Shown here piece by piece: positions 8,197 through 18,710 of a DNA stretch of 64,000 bases; positions within the stretch are counted from its first letter, which is position 1; every line of letters begins with the position of its first letter. The translations under genes and the position numbers were made by a program. The notes beneath the pieces are model-generated. The model did no database searches. It had not been told where the DNA came from and saw only the letters and a program-made list of their open reading frames with translations. The stretch lies in the NCBI RefSeq assembly GCF_000734895.2, contig NZ_CP011382.1:2768700-2832699 (forward strand), written 5' to 3'. This DNA comes from Calothrix sp. 336/3. Lineage in GTDB: Bacteria > Cyanobacteriota > Cyanobacteriia > Cyanobacteriales > Nostocaceae.

Positions 8197-8259
8197 TCAT
8201 TATTTTAAGAATTTTTGTAATAAATAGAGTCAATTGCTTTCATCTCCTATCCTAACTCA

Positions 8260-8297
8260 TAAAAAAACAGCTACTCCCCGCAGGAAGCAGCCGTTTA
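8260..8297 (-). terminator. intrinsic terminator of groES-groEL
   Basis: On the minus strand, AACGGCTGCT and AGTAGCTGTT form a ten-pair stem with two G-U pairs around a ten-base loop, directly followed by a run of seven T. It lies 23 bases beyond the groEL stop codon. Confidence 0.8.
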
Positions 8298-8319
8298 TAC
8301 AATAGGGGGTTAATGAGTA

Positions 8320-9981
<1,662 letters not shown>

Positions 9982-10007
9982 TTAATTAGTAATTTTGATG
10001 AAATTTT

Positions 10008-10042
10008 GGGAACTGGGAACCAGGAACTGGGGATTGAGAACT
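10008..10042. repeat. heptanucleotide tandem repeat
   Basis: Five consecutive 7-base units (GGGAACT, GGGAACC, AGGAACT, GGGGATT, GAGAACT) between groES and groEL. Such short tandem heptamers are typical of filamentous cyanobacterial intergenic DNA. Confidence 0.7.
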
Positions 10043-10110
10043 CAAAGTTGTGATCACATCTTCTTCATCTCATCTTGCCGACTTCCGATTTTCCCTTGTC
10101 CATTAGCTAA

Positions 10111-10422
10111 TTAGTTGACAATTGCCAAAATATCTTTCTCAGAAAGTAATACATACTCATCAGTTCCCAACTTCACGTCGGTGCCAGCGTACTTAGAGTA
10201 CAGGACTTTATCGCCGACTTTCACATCCAAGCTTTGACGAGAACCATCATCTTTAACTTTGCCATCACCCACAGCTACAACTTCACCTACTTGAGGTTTT
10301 TCCTTAGCTGTGTCGGGCAAATACAGACCACCTGCGGTCTTTTCTTCCGATGCGCTGACTTTAACGAAAACGCGATCGCCTAAAGGTTTAACTGTAGATA
10401 CGCTTAGAGATACTGCTGCCAT
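10111..10422 (-). CDS. groES: co-chaperonin GroES
   Basis: A 103-residue protein of normal family size with [19 protein letters not shown], the mobile loop region [43 protein letters not shown] and the final [15 protein letters not shown]. It caps the GroEL ring as a heptamer. It is the promoter-proximal gene of the leftward groES-groEL operon. The CIRCE operator lies 18 bases before its start codon, so HrcA binding would cover the leader or early transcribed region. Confidence 0.98.
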   Translation of the reverse strand: MAAVSLSVSTVKPLGDRVFVKVSASEEKTAGGLYLPDTAKEKPQVGEVVAVGDGKVKDDGSRQSLDVKVGDKVLYSKYAGTDVKLGTDEYVLLSEKDILAIVN

Positions 10423-10440
10423 ACAAAATATCGTGCCTTG

Positions 10441-10467
10441 TTAGCACTCTCAACTCCTGAGTGCTAA
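10441..10467 (-). promoter_or_regulatory. CIRCE operator (HrcA-binding site)
   Basis: A perfect consensus CIRCE: TTAGCACTC, nine spacer bases, GAGTGCTAA. This inverted repeat is the binding site of the HrcA repressor and here sits immediately upstream of groES. Confidence 0.97.
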
Positions 10468-10506
10468 TTTAGCGAAGCGTGGTACATCCTGGCAATCATT
10501 TTTCTT

Positions 10507-10522
10507 GTACGGGTTCCCGAAC
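10507..10522 (-). promoter_or_regulatory. K-box-like heat/light response element upstream of groES
   Basis: On the minus strand the sequence GTTCGGGAACCCGTAC fits every fixed base of the cyanobacterial K-box consensus GTTCGG-NNAN-CCNNAC described for groESL operons. It lies 40 bases upstream of CIRCE, in a position suitable for an activator site. The consensus is recalled from the literature; binding here is inferred. Confidence 0.7.
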
Positions 10523-10898
10523 TATAAGCAATAAAATAGCATCAGAAGCTTACAGAGCAAGATTTTGACGATTTTGAGGATATTTGAAAATTAGGTAATA
10601 GGTAATTATCCATAGAGAACCACAGAAAATTATTGATTTAGGCTGATAATTGGGAATCCATAAGGGTTAAACATTGAGGATTGAGAACACTTCGGATTCT
10701 TTTCGGACTTCTGGAACAGTCTATATAAATTCCTATTTCTGACTCACCTCGCTGCTAATTTGAAGAAAAATTAAGTACAAATACTTAAAAATTTTACCTA
10801 TTTAGTTGCTTTTGATAAGGTCAAGAATCTTGATATATGGTCAAGATTATTTGCAAAGGGTGGAAATTGATATAGAACTGTAATCAGGGAGTCTCGCA

Positions 10899-11391
10899 AT
10901 GGGTGACAATACAGAGATCCAGGCAAATCTGCAAATCAGTTTAGAGCATTCTGGATCCAGACAAGCAAGCTCTCAGTGCGTAGAAAATTTAGGTTTTGCC
11001 CAAATTCGTCGCCATATTTTTCTCGGTACGGATCAGATAATACTTAAATGCGCCTAAAAACAAGCTAGTCTGGAGTCATGGGAATACTTAAACAAGCGGC
11101 TCAAAGAATTAAACCTTGACCAGCCGCGAATCAACTCTCCCAGTTGCGTCCTTAGAACCAAGGAAATTCTTGCGAATTTGTTCCTTTGGATCGATCCTGA
11201 TTGTTTACCTGAATTGACCTTGGTACCCTCAGGCAATCGTTAAAAGTAATTGAGCGCATCGTTCAAGAATTTTGATTGGCGATCGCCTAGGTGGAAAATT
11301 GTCACCCAACGGTGGAAGAGTATGCGTTTCTCCTCCATCCAGCCAAAATCCGCCCAACTTACTTGTGAACAATTAATCGAGGCTGAACCCT
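10899..11391 (+). pseudogene. decayed (2Fe-2S) ferredoxin-domain protein
   Basis: Translation from ATG 10899 gives FAQIRRHIFLGTDQ, then a TAA at 11055-11057, and continues in the same frame with ASLESWEYLNKRLKELNLDQ, SPSCVLRTKEILANLFLW and IDPDCLPELTLVPSGNR before a second stop at 11241. Beyond it, KVIERIVQEF and, after frame changes, further family-like fragments occur. Cyanobacterial thioredoxin-like ferredoxins of this type read RHIFLCADQ, a Cys-rich K-C-C segment, ESWEYLKKRLKEL, RTKANCL and a VYPDGVWY-type segment. Here the iron-ligating Cys positions are mostly lost, so the gene is dead even apart from the stops. Confidence 0.7.
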
Positions 11392-11713
11392 AAATAGGAT
11401 GATGTATGGCGGTAAAAATATGGAAGTGCGGGTTAAATGTTATCCAGGAGCATCTTTTGCCAACACTTACTAGTTAATCTCAAGGAATATTATTTAATCA
11501 AAGATTTTAACCCGCACCTTTCAAAGCGATATATAATAACGCATTATAAATACTACTGCTCTACGTATCCTTACTGGACTTTTGCCATGGATAAATTACT
11601 TTCTCAAAAAGTATTTTTCTCTTTGAGATATTAACTAAACAAGGTCAAGTTAAGTAGGAAAAAGCACAACTTCTCAATCGTTCACCAGAAAGGAAACACA
11701 GTTCAAAACCTTG
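11392..11713. other. non-coding gap before the response regulator gene
   Basis: About 320 bases between the ferredoxin pseudogene and the regulator. A 65-codon ORF (11437-11634) is present but has no family resemblance, no good ribosome binding site and an AT-rich composition, so it is not called. The region probably holds the promoter and 5' leader of the regulator gene. Confidence 0.5.
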
Positions 11714-12391
11714 ATGGAACTAAGCGCGACAAGTGCCACTGCTATGAAAGAACCCAGCATGAAAGATTACAAACGACTTCTACTCATTGATGATGACCCT
11801 AACCTCATCTTGCTGGTCAAGGATTACTTAGAATTTCGGGGATACGAGGTTGTCACCGCCGAAAATGGTCGGGAAGCTCTGGAAATTTTGGAGCAGGATA
11901 TTCCAGACATGATCATTTGCGATGTGATGATGCCAGAAATGGATGGGTACACGTTTGTCGAACAAGTCAGACAAACTGAGCGCACCAGTTGGATTCCCGT
12001 CCTTTTCCTGTCAGCTAAGGGACAAAGCGCCGACCGCGTGAAGGGTTTGAATAAAGGTGCTGATGTCTATATGGTTAAGCCCTTTGAACCAGAAGAATTG
12101 GTAGCACAGGTAGAATCATCCCTGAAGCAAACCATTCGCTGGAAAGAACACCAAGCCAAAGGTGGCGAAAACGGTTCCCGTATCCAAGTCCCCTTCGATG
12201 TACAACTCACCCCCACCGAACTCAAGGTTGTACAATTCGTCGCTCGTGGCTTGGCTAACCGGGAAATCGCTGAAGAACTTAATGTCAGTCAGCGCACCGT
12301 AGAAAGCCATGTTTCTAATATGCTAGGAAAAACCAATCTCCACAACCGTACTGAATTAGCACGGTGGGCGATCGAAAATCAAATGGCATAA
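11714..12391 (+). CDS. NarL/FixJ-type response regulator, probably the conserved Rre1/Ycf29-class regulator
   Basis: A receiver domain occupies about residues 18-135: LLLIDDDPNLILL (acidic pocket), DMIICDVMMPEMDGYTF (phospho-accepting Asp in CDVMMP), PVLFLSAKG (Thr/Ser switch) and YMVKPFEPEEL (Lys). A LuxR-type HTH follows: LTPTELKVVQFVARGL, NREIAEELNVSQRTVESHV. Full-length, about 225 residues. The sequence resembles the NarL regulator kept in nearly all cyanobacteria that in model strains controls heat-shock genes; this assignment is from memory. The start is ATG 11714 (an upstream TTG at 11711 is less likely; ATGs at 11744 and 11759 are alternatives). It lies 1.3 kb from groESL, divergently oriented, with only a pseudogene between. 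Confidence 0.85.
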   Translation: MELSATSATAMKEPSMKDYKRLLLIDDDPNLILLVKDYLEFRGYEVVTAENGREALEILEQDIPDMIICDVMMPEMDGYTFVEQVRQTERTSWIPVLFLSAKGQSADRVKGLNKGADVYMVKPFEPEELVAQVESSLKQTIRWKEHQAKGGENGSRIQVPFDVQLTPTELKVVQFVARGLANREIAEELNVSQRTVESHVSNMLGKTNLHNRTELARWAIENQMA

Positions 12392-12400
12392 ACCCAATTG

Positions 12401-12428
12401 AGATTTTAGATTTTAGATTTTAGATTGG
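12401..12428. repeat. heptanucleotide tandem repeat AGATTTT
   Basis: Three exact AGATTTT units and a fourth degenerate one directly after the regulator gene. Confidence 0.7.
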
Positions 12429-12570
12429 TTATCCGCAATTTGGAATCTAAAGTCAAAAATCAATTGGTCTAATCCTGATGAGAATGCTTAGATATCACAC
12501 TTTTGCGCCTTTGGCTAGTTATTGGCGCAAATATTTCTCTGTGTGAATCTTTAGTCAATCAGTAATAGAA

Positions 12571-12615
12571 AAAACTCATAAACTCAAGTCTGATGCTACC
12601 GGGCTTGAGTTTATG
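12571..12615 (-). terminator. intrinsic terminator of asnS, possibly bidirectional
   Basis: A perfect 12-base inverted repeat (CATAAACTCAAG at 12577-12588 and CTTGAGTTTATG at 12604-12615) with a 15-base loop. On the minus strand it is followed by a run of T, fitting a terminator for asnS; it may also stop transcripts arriving from the regulator gene. Confidence 0.7.
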
Positions 12616-12681
12616 TTTGAGGGTAAGAGACTAGGACGATAGTGCCAAGTCCTTTGTGAAAAGTGAGATCGCTAATCTCAG

Positions 12682-14085
12682 CTAAAATTCTGCACTTTGG
12701 GGTGTTCTAGGAAATGGAATCACATCTCGAATATTTCCCATCCCGGTCATAAATTGTACTAATCTTTCAAACCCCAGACCAAAGCCAGCATGGGGAACAG
12801 TACCAAAACGTCGCAAATCAAGATACCAGTATAAATCTTGTGGCTGCATTCCCTGGGCAATTACCCGTCTTTCCAACACGTCTAAACGTTCTTCCCGTTG
12901 GGAACCACCGATAATTTCTCCAATTTTCGGCGCGAGAATATCCATTGCTGCCACAGTTTGCTCATCTTCGTTTAAACGCATATAAAAAGCTTTGATTTTG
13001 GCGGGGTAATCGGTGACAATGGTGGGCTTTTTAAATAATTGCTCTGATAAATAGCGTTCATGTTCCGATTGTAAATCTAAGCCCCAACTTACAGGATATT
13101 CAAACTGGACATCAGCTGTTTCTAGCAATTTGATGGCTTCTGTGTAGGTGATGCGCTCAAATTGATTGTGAATAATATTTTCTGCGGTTGACAAAACTGT
13201 ATTATCTATACGCTGATTAAAAAACTCCATATCTTCGGGACATTTTTCCAACACATATTTAAAAATATGTTTGAGAAATGCCTCAGCTAAGTCCATATCT
13301 CCCTGTAAATCACAAAATGCCATTTCTGGCTCAATCATCCAAAATTCTGCAAGGTGACGGGAAGTATTAGAATTTTCTGCGCGAAATGTTGGACCAAAAG
13401 TATAAACGTTACTGAATGCCATTGCCATAACTTCAGCTTCTAACTGTCCACTGACGGTGAGGTAGGTGGGTTTAGCAAAAAAGTCTTGGCTGTAATCGAT
13501 ATTATTCTCTGGTGTGCGGGGAATATCTTTTAAATTCAAGCTGGTGACGCTAAATAGTTCTCCAGCCCCTTCACAATCGCTAGCGGTGATAATGGGGGTA
13601 TGTACCCACATAAAACCCCGTTCTTGGAAAAATTGGTGTACTGCTGTGGCACAAGCGTTACGAACTCGAAATACTGCTCCAAAGGAGTTGGTGCGACTAC
13701 GTAAATGTCCGATGGTACGGAGAAATTCAAAGGAGTGGCGTTTTTTCTGGAGGGGGTAGGTTTCTGGGTCGGCTTCGCCGTAGACTTGAACTGTCTGAGC
13801 TTTTAATTCGATACGTTGCCCTTTGCCAAGGGAAGGAACTATAACACCGCTGACTTCTACTGATGCGCCTGTATTAATTTTTTTTAAGCTAGCTTCGTAG
13901 TCAGGAACGTCTTGATTGATGATCACTTGTAAGCTGGCTAGGGAGGAACCATCATTGACTTCGATAAAAGAAAATCCTTTGGATTCTCGTTTGGTTCTCA
14001 CCCAACCTTGAATTTTGATGACTTCCTCTGCTTGTCCGCTACGTAATATTTCTGCAATTCGTCGATTTACCATAGGATTATCCAT
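12682..14085 (-). CDS. asnS: asparaginyl-tRNA synthetase
   Basis: A class IIb aminoacyl-tRNA synthetase of 467 residues. An N-terminal OB-fold anticodon-binding domain ([20 protein letters not shown] near 24-43) precedes the catalytic core with motif 2 [19 protein letters not shown] near 230-250 and motif 3 [16 protein letters not shown] near 437-452, ending in the family-specific [12 protein letters not shown]. It charges tRNA-Asn with asparagine. The annotated start MDNP may instead be the second Met (14073); both are close. The 71-base gap to the small upstream gene suggests separate transcription. Confidence 0.97.
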   Translation of the reverse strand: MDNPMVNRRIAEILRSGQAEEVIKIQGWVRTKRESKGFSFIEVNDGSSLASLQVIINQDVPDYEASLKKINTGASVEVSGVIVPSLGKGQRIELKAQTVQVYGEADPETYPLQKKRHSFEFLRTIGHLRSRTNSFGAVFRVRNACATAVHQFFQERGFMWVHTPIITASDCEGAGELFSVTSLNLKDIPRTPENNIDYSQDFFAKPTYLTVSGQLEAEVMAMAFSNVYTFGPTFRAENSNTSRHLAEFWMIEPEMAFCDLQGDMDLAEAFLKHIFKYVLEKCPEDMEFFNQRIDNTVLSTAENIIHNQFERITYTEAIKLLETADVQFEYPVSWGLDLQSEHERYLSEQLFKKPTIVTDYPAKIKAFYMRLNEDEQTVAAMDILAPKIGEIIGGSQREERLDVLERRVIAQGMQPQDLYWYLDLRRFGTVPHAGFGLGFERLVQFMTGMGNIRDVIPFPRTPQSAEF

Positions 14086-14156
14086 GAAAAGTAATTGGGG
14101 ATGATTTCCAGGTATTCGTCAATAGTTATCAGCTATCAGTGTTAACTATCAACCTG

Positions 14157-14525
14157 TTATCCCGCACAAGACTTTAATATCCAGCCTATGATAACGCCCA
14201 ATCCACCAAAACGTATGGCTTGCCAGAAAGGTTCTTTGATGCTGCCCCAGGAGAATAATTGACTCTCAAGACTGACTTCGAGAACTTCTAGTTGTTGTTT
14301 GATTTGTCGCAGTTCATCTCGGATTTCTGCTGGAGGAGCTTTGCTGTGTTTGATGTGTTGGTAATACTGCTGTAATTCTTCTTGTTGAGCGCGATCGCTC
14401 TGTACTTGTGCGTAGCGCTCCCTTAAAGCAAGTAGCGATCGCTCTACTTCTGCTAATTCCTGGGCAAAGTCTCCTTCTTGATATTCCTCATCCAAAGGTT
14501 CTTGAGGTGTTTGAGGCTGCTCCAT
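14157..14525 (-). CDS. conserved coiled-coil protein with a C-terminal membrane anchor
   Basis: A 122-residue protein: acidic N-terminus, a long Glu/Gln-rich coiled coil (about residues 15-90, with ELAEVERSLLALRERYAQ and DELRQIKQQLEVLEVSLES), then WGSIKEPFWQAIRFGGLGV leading into a hydrophobic C-terminal segment (VIIGWILKSCAG). This layout is that of a tail-anchored cytoplasmic protein. It resembles unnamed cyanobacterial conserved proteins; I cannot assign a function. A divergent small gene starts 23 bases away, so the two share a promoter region. Confidence 0.7.
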   Translation of the reverse strand: MEQPQTPQEPLDEEYQEGDFAQELAEVERSLLALRERYAQVQSDRAQQEELQQYYQHIKHSKAPPAEIRDELRQIKQQLEVLEVSLESQLFSWGSIKEPFWQAIRFGGLGVIIGWILKSCAG

Positions 14526-14548
14526 TTAACGTAGTACAGTAAGAGTAA

Positions 14549-14848
14549 ATGCAACTGGTGGCAATGATTATGTCTCAATTTACACAGCTACCTCAAAACA
14601 GTCAACTCAATGAATTAAGTACTTTAGAATTGGCTCAAGCTTTAATGGCAAGACTGACTATCACTCCTGAGGATTGGCATCGCCTCAAATCAAATCGTCA
14701 AGCCAGAGCTAGTGAGCAAACTGCTGCGGCTTTGGTTTTTCTACTCAAGGAGCAACCCCAGGAAGCCCTATCTCGCTTAGAAATGGCTACGGGTTGGCTG
14801 GATCGTTCTGTCTCTGCTCCACCTTGCCCAAGTCACGGCAGTAAGTAG
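14549..14848 (+). CDS. small conserved cyanobacterial protein (DUF6439-like)
   Basis: A 99-residue soluble, helix-rich protein: LSTLELAQALMARLTITPED, WHRLKSNRQARASEQTAAALVFLL and EALSRLEMATGWLDRS. The fold looks like a compact helical bundle with an N-terminal Gln-rich stretch. I associate it with a cyanobacterium-specific domain of unknown function, with modest certainty. The start may be ATG 14549, 14564 or 14570 (MSQFTQ), the last being the most plausible from length conservation. Divergent from the coiled-coil gene. Confidence 0.65.
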   Translation: MQLVAMIMSQFTQLPQNSQLNELSTLELAQALMARLTITPEDWHRLKSNRQARASEQTAAALVFLLKEQPQEALSRLEMATGWLDRSVSAPPCPSHGSK

Positions 14849-14901
14849 ACACTATAAAATTTTAGAGGAAGAGAAATTTTGGAGTTACTCTTCCCCTAAA
14901 C

Positions 14902-15351
14902 TTACCTTTTCAAGGATAATCGAGAACGGTTTTCCAACTGCTTACATAGCCTGAGTTCTGTTCCCTTCCGATTCCATTCAACTTGGTCAAAAATTTGATG
15001 CAAAATTGACATCCCACGACCATTTTCTGATTCGTCTGGTGGTAGAAACTCTGTGGGGTCAGTATCACAATTACAGGTAGGATGAAATCCACTCCCCTGA
15101 TCCGATATTACCCACCAATACTGGTTATCTATCAAAGAGAAACGTACAACAACAGTTTTACTAGGATCTAAATTATTGCCATGCTTGGCTGCATTTACCA
15201 GGGCTTCTTGAAGTCCTAGGCGGAGTTCAGCTTGCATTTTGGCGGGAATCTCTGCCAACAGTAAGTCTAAGATTGGGCAGAGATAAAGTGTCGAGGCGAA
15301 GCTGATTGTACCCCAATTACGTCCAACCGGACGAAGTGAAATGGTAATCAC
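14902..15351 (-). CDS. anti-sigma factor type ATP-binding serine kinase (RsbW-like)
   Basis: A 149-residue single-domain GHKL ATPase of the HATPase_c_2 type. The N box is LGLQEALVNAAKHGNNLDPS near 44-63, the G1 box is ISDQGSGFHP near 84-93, and the G2-like motif ENGRGMSILHQIFD is near 114-127. Such proteins bind an anti-anti-sigma factor or a partner-switching protein and may phosphorylate it on Ser. No sigma or anti-anti-sigma gene is adjacent, so the partner is unknown. It converges with the small gene at 14549 with a 53-base gap. Confidence 0.88.
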   Translation of the reverse strand: MITISLRPVGRNWGTISFASTLYLCPILDLLLAEIPAKMQAELRLGLQEALVNAAKHGNNLDPSKTVVVRFSLIDNQYWWVISDQGSGFHPTCNCDTDPTEFLPPDESENGRGMSILHQIFDQVEWNRKGTELRLCKQLENRSRLSLKR

Positions 15352-15969
15352 AAGAGAAACCCCGTAGCTTTCAGAGTTAGCTAGACATCAGTTGGCTGTC
15401 ACAGGCACCCTGATATTTTGAGAGGTGGTCGTGTTGCCTTGGAAACTTGCGTCTTAAGAACTAAATTTTGAAAACGCTAGGGAGCATGGACTGAAATATT
15501 CATTGTGATTGCTAGCAATATCACCCAGTTATCAAAGCTCTGGAAATGAACAACCTTCTGGAAGTTCTGCGAGATTTCAAGTAGTTTGGAACTACTGACT
15601 TTTTTCCTGGTTGTAATTGTTTAGCTATCTGAATTCATATTTTTTACAGCCTATGCAACTTTAATTTCTTTACACAAAAAGAATTATATATTTAGCTTAA
15701 TTCAAGTTTAGCATTTTGACTATGCACTAGACTACAATTTTTTATTTTGTTTCATGGAGTAAATGGGTAGTAAGTCCTGAAGGGTTGATTGCTAGTATAA
15801 GTCTAGTGAAAAAAATATAGTCAGGTGCAAAACCATAGAAATAACCTGATTACATAACTCTTTACCTTTGTATCTGGCAAAAATCAATTCTTGTAACTAG
15901 TCTTGACTAATAGCTCAGTTCTCTGTTCCGGGTGAAAGAGGTTTAATAACGACGTTTTTTTTGCTGACT
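15352..15969. other. 618-base intergenic region without recognisable genes
   Basis: AT-rich, no ORF with family resemblance, no tRNA-like cloverleaf and no strong hairpin. It should contain the promoter of the anti-sigma-type gene at its left edge. Confidence 0.5.
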
Positions 15970-17340
15970 TTACTGATGTGATAGCGATCGCCGCAAAAAT
16001 ACAGCAGTTTCCACATGGGCTGTTTGAGGGAAAAAATCACCGGGTTGAACTCTAGTGATATTATATACATTATCTTGGCAAAGAATTTTCAAGTCACGAG
16101 CCAGAGTAGCAGCCTTACAACTCACATATACAATCTGCTGAGGTTTAGTCTCTAAGAGAGTTTCTAGCACTTGGCGATCGCAGCCTTTACGGGGGGGATC
16201 AAGCAACACTATATCTGGTTTACAATCTAGATTGGGCAGTAATTCTTCTACCCTGCCAGTTATAAAAGTTGCATTGTGAATACGGTTATTAGCCGCATTT
16301 AAAGTTGCCTGCTGCACAGATTCATCCTGTAATTCTAAACCAATAACCTGCTTGACAAACCTCGCTAAGGGTAGGGAAAGAGTACCGATCCCACAATAAG
16401 CATCAAGTAACATCTCATGACCCTGAAGGTTTAATTCCGATTGAATTACCTCTAATAAAGCTTCCGCAGTCTCTGTGGAAACCTGAAAAAAAGTGTCTGG
16501 TCGAATTTGCAATTCTAGCCCAGCAAATTCTTCCCGCAAGTAAGCAGCGCCAGCAATACAGCGTGTTTCTTGCCCAAAAATGGCATTAGTACGTGCTGGA
16601 TTACAATTGAGAGCGACTCCGACTAATTGCGGGTAACGTTTCAACCATAATTGTGCTTGCTTCTCAATCTCTGGCAGATGCCAATTTTTGACCACCAAAG
16701 TTAATAAGATTTCCCCTGTGCGCCTACCGATGCGTAAACCTAGATGACGAATATTTCCTGTATGAAGTTCCTCGTTGTAAATCTGCCAATTGTGTTTTTG
16801 AATATCTTGCTTAATTTCTCTCAAAAAAGAATTTAAACGTTCATCTTGTACCGGGCATTGGTTTAAATTAATTAAAAGATGGCTACCTTTTTGGTAATAA
16901 CCAGTTTGTACCTGTCCGGTACGAGACATACCTACGGGGTAGGTGGCTTTGTTGCGATAACCCAGGGGAGCGGATGCTGCTAAAACTGGATCCACGGTGA
17001 TATTCGTAAAACCACCGATACGTTCTAAAGCTTGCACAACCTGATTGTGTTTAGCTTGTAATTGATAGGCATAATCCAGGTGTTGCCACTGACAACCCCC
17101 ACATTTATCAGCCACGATGCAGCTAGGGCGGATGCGATGGGAAGATGGTTGCAATATCTCTTGCAATTTAGCGTGGGCAAAGGTAGGTTTGACGTGCAAC
17201 AACCGAACAAGAGCGCGATCGCCAGGTACGGTATCAGGGACAAAAACCACCCGTTCCTCCCACCTACCGACACCATCACCAGTGTCACTTAAATCGGCGA
17301 TCGTTAATTCAATTAGTTCACCTTGTTGCCAATTAGTCAT
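15970..17340 (-). CDS. rlmD: 23S rRNA (uracil-C5)-methyltransferase, RlmD/TrmA family
   Basis: A 456-residue protein with an N-terminal TRAM domain (GELIELTIADLSDTGDGVGR near 6-25), an iron-sulfur type cysteine cluster CIVADKCGGCQWQHL near 73-87, a SAM-binding Rossmann region with LLDAYCGIGTLSLPLA near 309-324, and the catalytic VSCKAATLARDL near 412-423 after DPPRKGCD. These are the hallmarks of m5U methyltransferases. In bacteria lacking gamma-proteobacterial paralogues, one member may methylate U747 and U1939 (RlmCD type), so the exact target position is uncertain. Confidence 0.9.
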   Translation of the reverse strand: MTNWQQGELIELTIADLSDTGDGVGRWEERVVFVPDTVPGDRALVRLLHVKPTFAHAKLQEILQPSSHRIRPSCIVADKCGGCQWQHLDYAYQLQAKHNQVVQALERIGGFTNITVDPVLAASAPLGYRNKATYPVGMSRTGQVQTGYYQKGSHLLINLNQCPVQDERLNSFLREIKQDIQKHNWQIYNEELHTGNIRHLGLRIGRRTGEILLTLVVKNWHLPEIEKQAQLWLKRYPQLVGVALNCNPARTNAIFGQETRCIAGAAYLREEFAGLELQIRPDTFFQVSTETAEALLEVIQSELNLQGHEMLLDAYCGIGTLSLPLARFVKQVIGLELQDESVQQATLNAANNRIHNATFITGRVEELLPNLDCKPDIVLLDPPRKGCDRQVLETLLETKPQQIVYVSCKAATLARDLKILCQDNVYNITRVQPGDFFPQTAHVETAVFLRRSLSHQ

Positions 17341-17520
17341 AGGGAGTGGGGAATCAGGAATGGGGGATTATCAGGGTAAATTTCATTTCCAGGTATCCCA
17401 AAGTCGCCCAGGGAAACCAGATAAACGTATCAAATCAATACATATCACTGATTATCTCTTCACTTGTGTGCCTCAGACTCGTTAAACTAGCTAATAATAA
17501 TTTTCGTGATTACATAAATC

Positions 17521-18006
17521 ATGACTGTAGTAAGCCAAGTTATTCTCAAAGCCGACGACGAACTGCGTTACCCCAGCAGTGGCGAACTTAAAAGTATCAA
17601 AGAGTTTTTGCAAACCGGTGAACAACGGGTACGCATTGCCTCCACTCTCTCAGAAAATGAAAAAAAGATAGTTCAGGAAGCTACCAAGCAACTTTGGCAG
17701 AAACGTCCTGACTTTATCTCTCCTGGGGGTAATGCTTATGGAGAGCGTCAACGTGCTTTATGCGTTCGTGATTTCGGATGGTATTTACGTCTGATTACCT
17801 ACGGAATTCTTGCGGGTGATAAAGAACCGATTGAAACAATTGGTATTATTGGCGTTCGTGAAATGTATAACTCTTTGGGTGTTCCCGTACCGGGGATGGT
17901 AGAAGCTATCGGTTGCTTGAAGAGAGCATCCACTGAGCTATTGAGTGCGGAAGATTCCCCCGCAGCAGAACCATACTTTGACTACATCATCCAAGCGATG
18001 TCCTAG
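17521..18006 (+). CDS. apcD: allophycocyanin B alpha-like subunit
   Basis: A 161-residue phycobiliprotein starting [20 protein letters not shown] with the chromophore-binding Cys in [20 protein letters not shown] near 81 and [19 protein letters not shown]. The sequence matches the ApcD type rather than the bulk ApcA type. It is a terminal emitter in the phycobilisome core and supports energy transfer toward photosystem I and state transitions. As in other cyanobacteria it stands alone, away from apcABC. The length is normal and nothing is missing. Confidence 0.96.
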   Translation: MTVVSQVILKADDELRYPSSGELKSIKEFLQTGEQRVRIASTLSENEKKIVQEATKQLWQKRPDFISPGGNAYGERQRALCVRDFGWYLRLITYGILAGDKEPIETIGIIGVREMYNSLGVPVPGMVEAIGCLKRASTELLSAEDSPAAEPYFDYIIQAMS

Positions 18007-18710
18007 TTGCAAGTATTTGCTGCTGATTGAGCGTATTTTCCTCTAAATGAAACAAGTGTAACTAAATTAGCACTTGCAATTTATCATAATTTGCCTTTAC
18101 TTGATGTCCCCACACTTGTAAGTTGCCATGGCTGTTATTCTGTCAGGTTGCTAGCAAGTTGTGGGGAAATTTTGTTTTGGGTAATTGGGACAAAATACTT
18201 TTCCCTAAGACCAATTCTCTAAAATTAGGCTAAAGATGGAATCTACGGAACCATTGCTAAATCTAGATTTTTTAATTGCGTTAGCTCTCCTGCAGGGAGC
18301 ATTGCGAATTGGTATAAGTCTTGCCTCTGTTGCTTTTTTTGCATACAAAAAACCGACATCCCTCAAAAAGAAGTTTGTCGGCGCTTAGTGTGTTCCCTAT
18401 TAATGACTCGGCTAGAGTTCAGTTATACGTATTCTCCCTGTATGCAAAGAGTAAATCTAGGATCTTTGTCATACATTCTGGTGATGTTCGTCACAAATAG
18501 GCAAGTATTGTCATAATTCTCTGATAGTTAGCGATCGCCCCCTCTGCAAAGTTACTGTAATTGCTGGGCGATCGCCTTGTAGATTTCGTGAAACTTGGGT
18601 GGCAATCATTGTCCAAACTTCATATTTTCCTGTCTTCCCAACCATGAGTCTTTCGAGAATGGGTCAGAAATCGATAAAATAATCCTCTGTCCCTTTGGTG
18701 CATTATCCCC
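18007..18710. other. 704-base intergenic region between apcD and purL
   Basis: Contains the inverted pair TTGCAAGT (18007-18014) and ACTTGCAA (18072-18079), perhaps part of the apcD 3' end; a shorter inverted pair CCGACA/TGTCGG near 18351-18379; and two GCGATCGCC HIP1-like sites near 18531 and 18568. No gene was recognised. Confidence 0.45.

Noticed and set aside
11437..11634. A 65-codon ORF before the response regulator
   Set aside because: No family resemblance, no clear ribosome binding site, AT-rich and atypical amino acid use.
17346..17591. An ORF overlapping the start of apcD in another frame
   Set aside because: It lies out of frame across a well-defined phycobiliprotein gene and has no family character.
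18351..18379. A terminator between apcD and purL
   Set aside because: The CCGACA/TGTCGG inverted pair has a long loop and no T run in a useful position.
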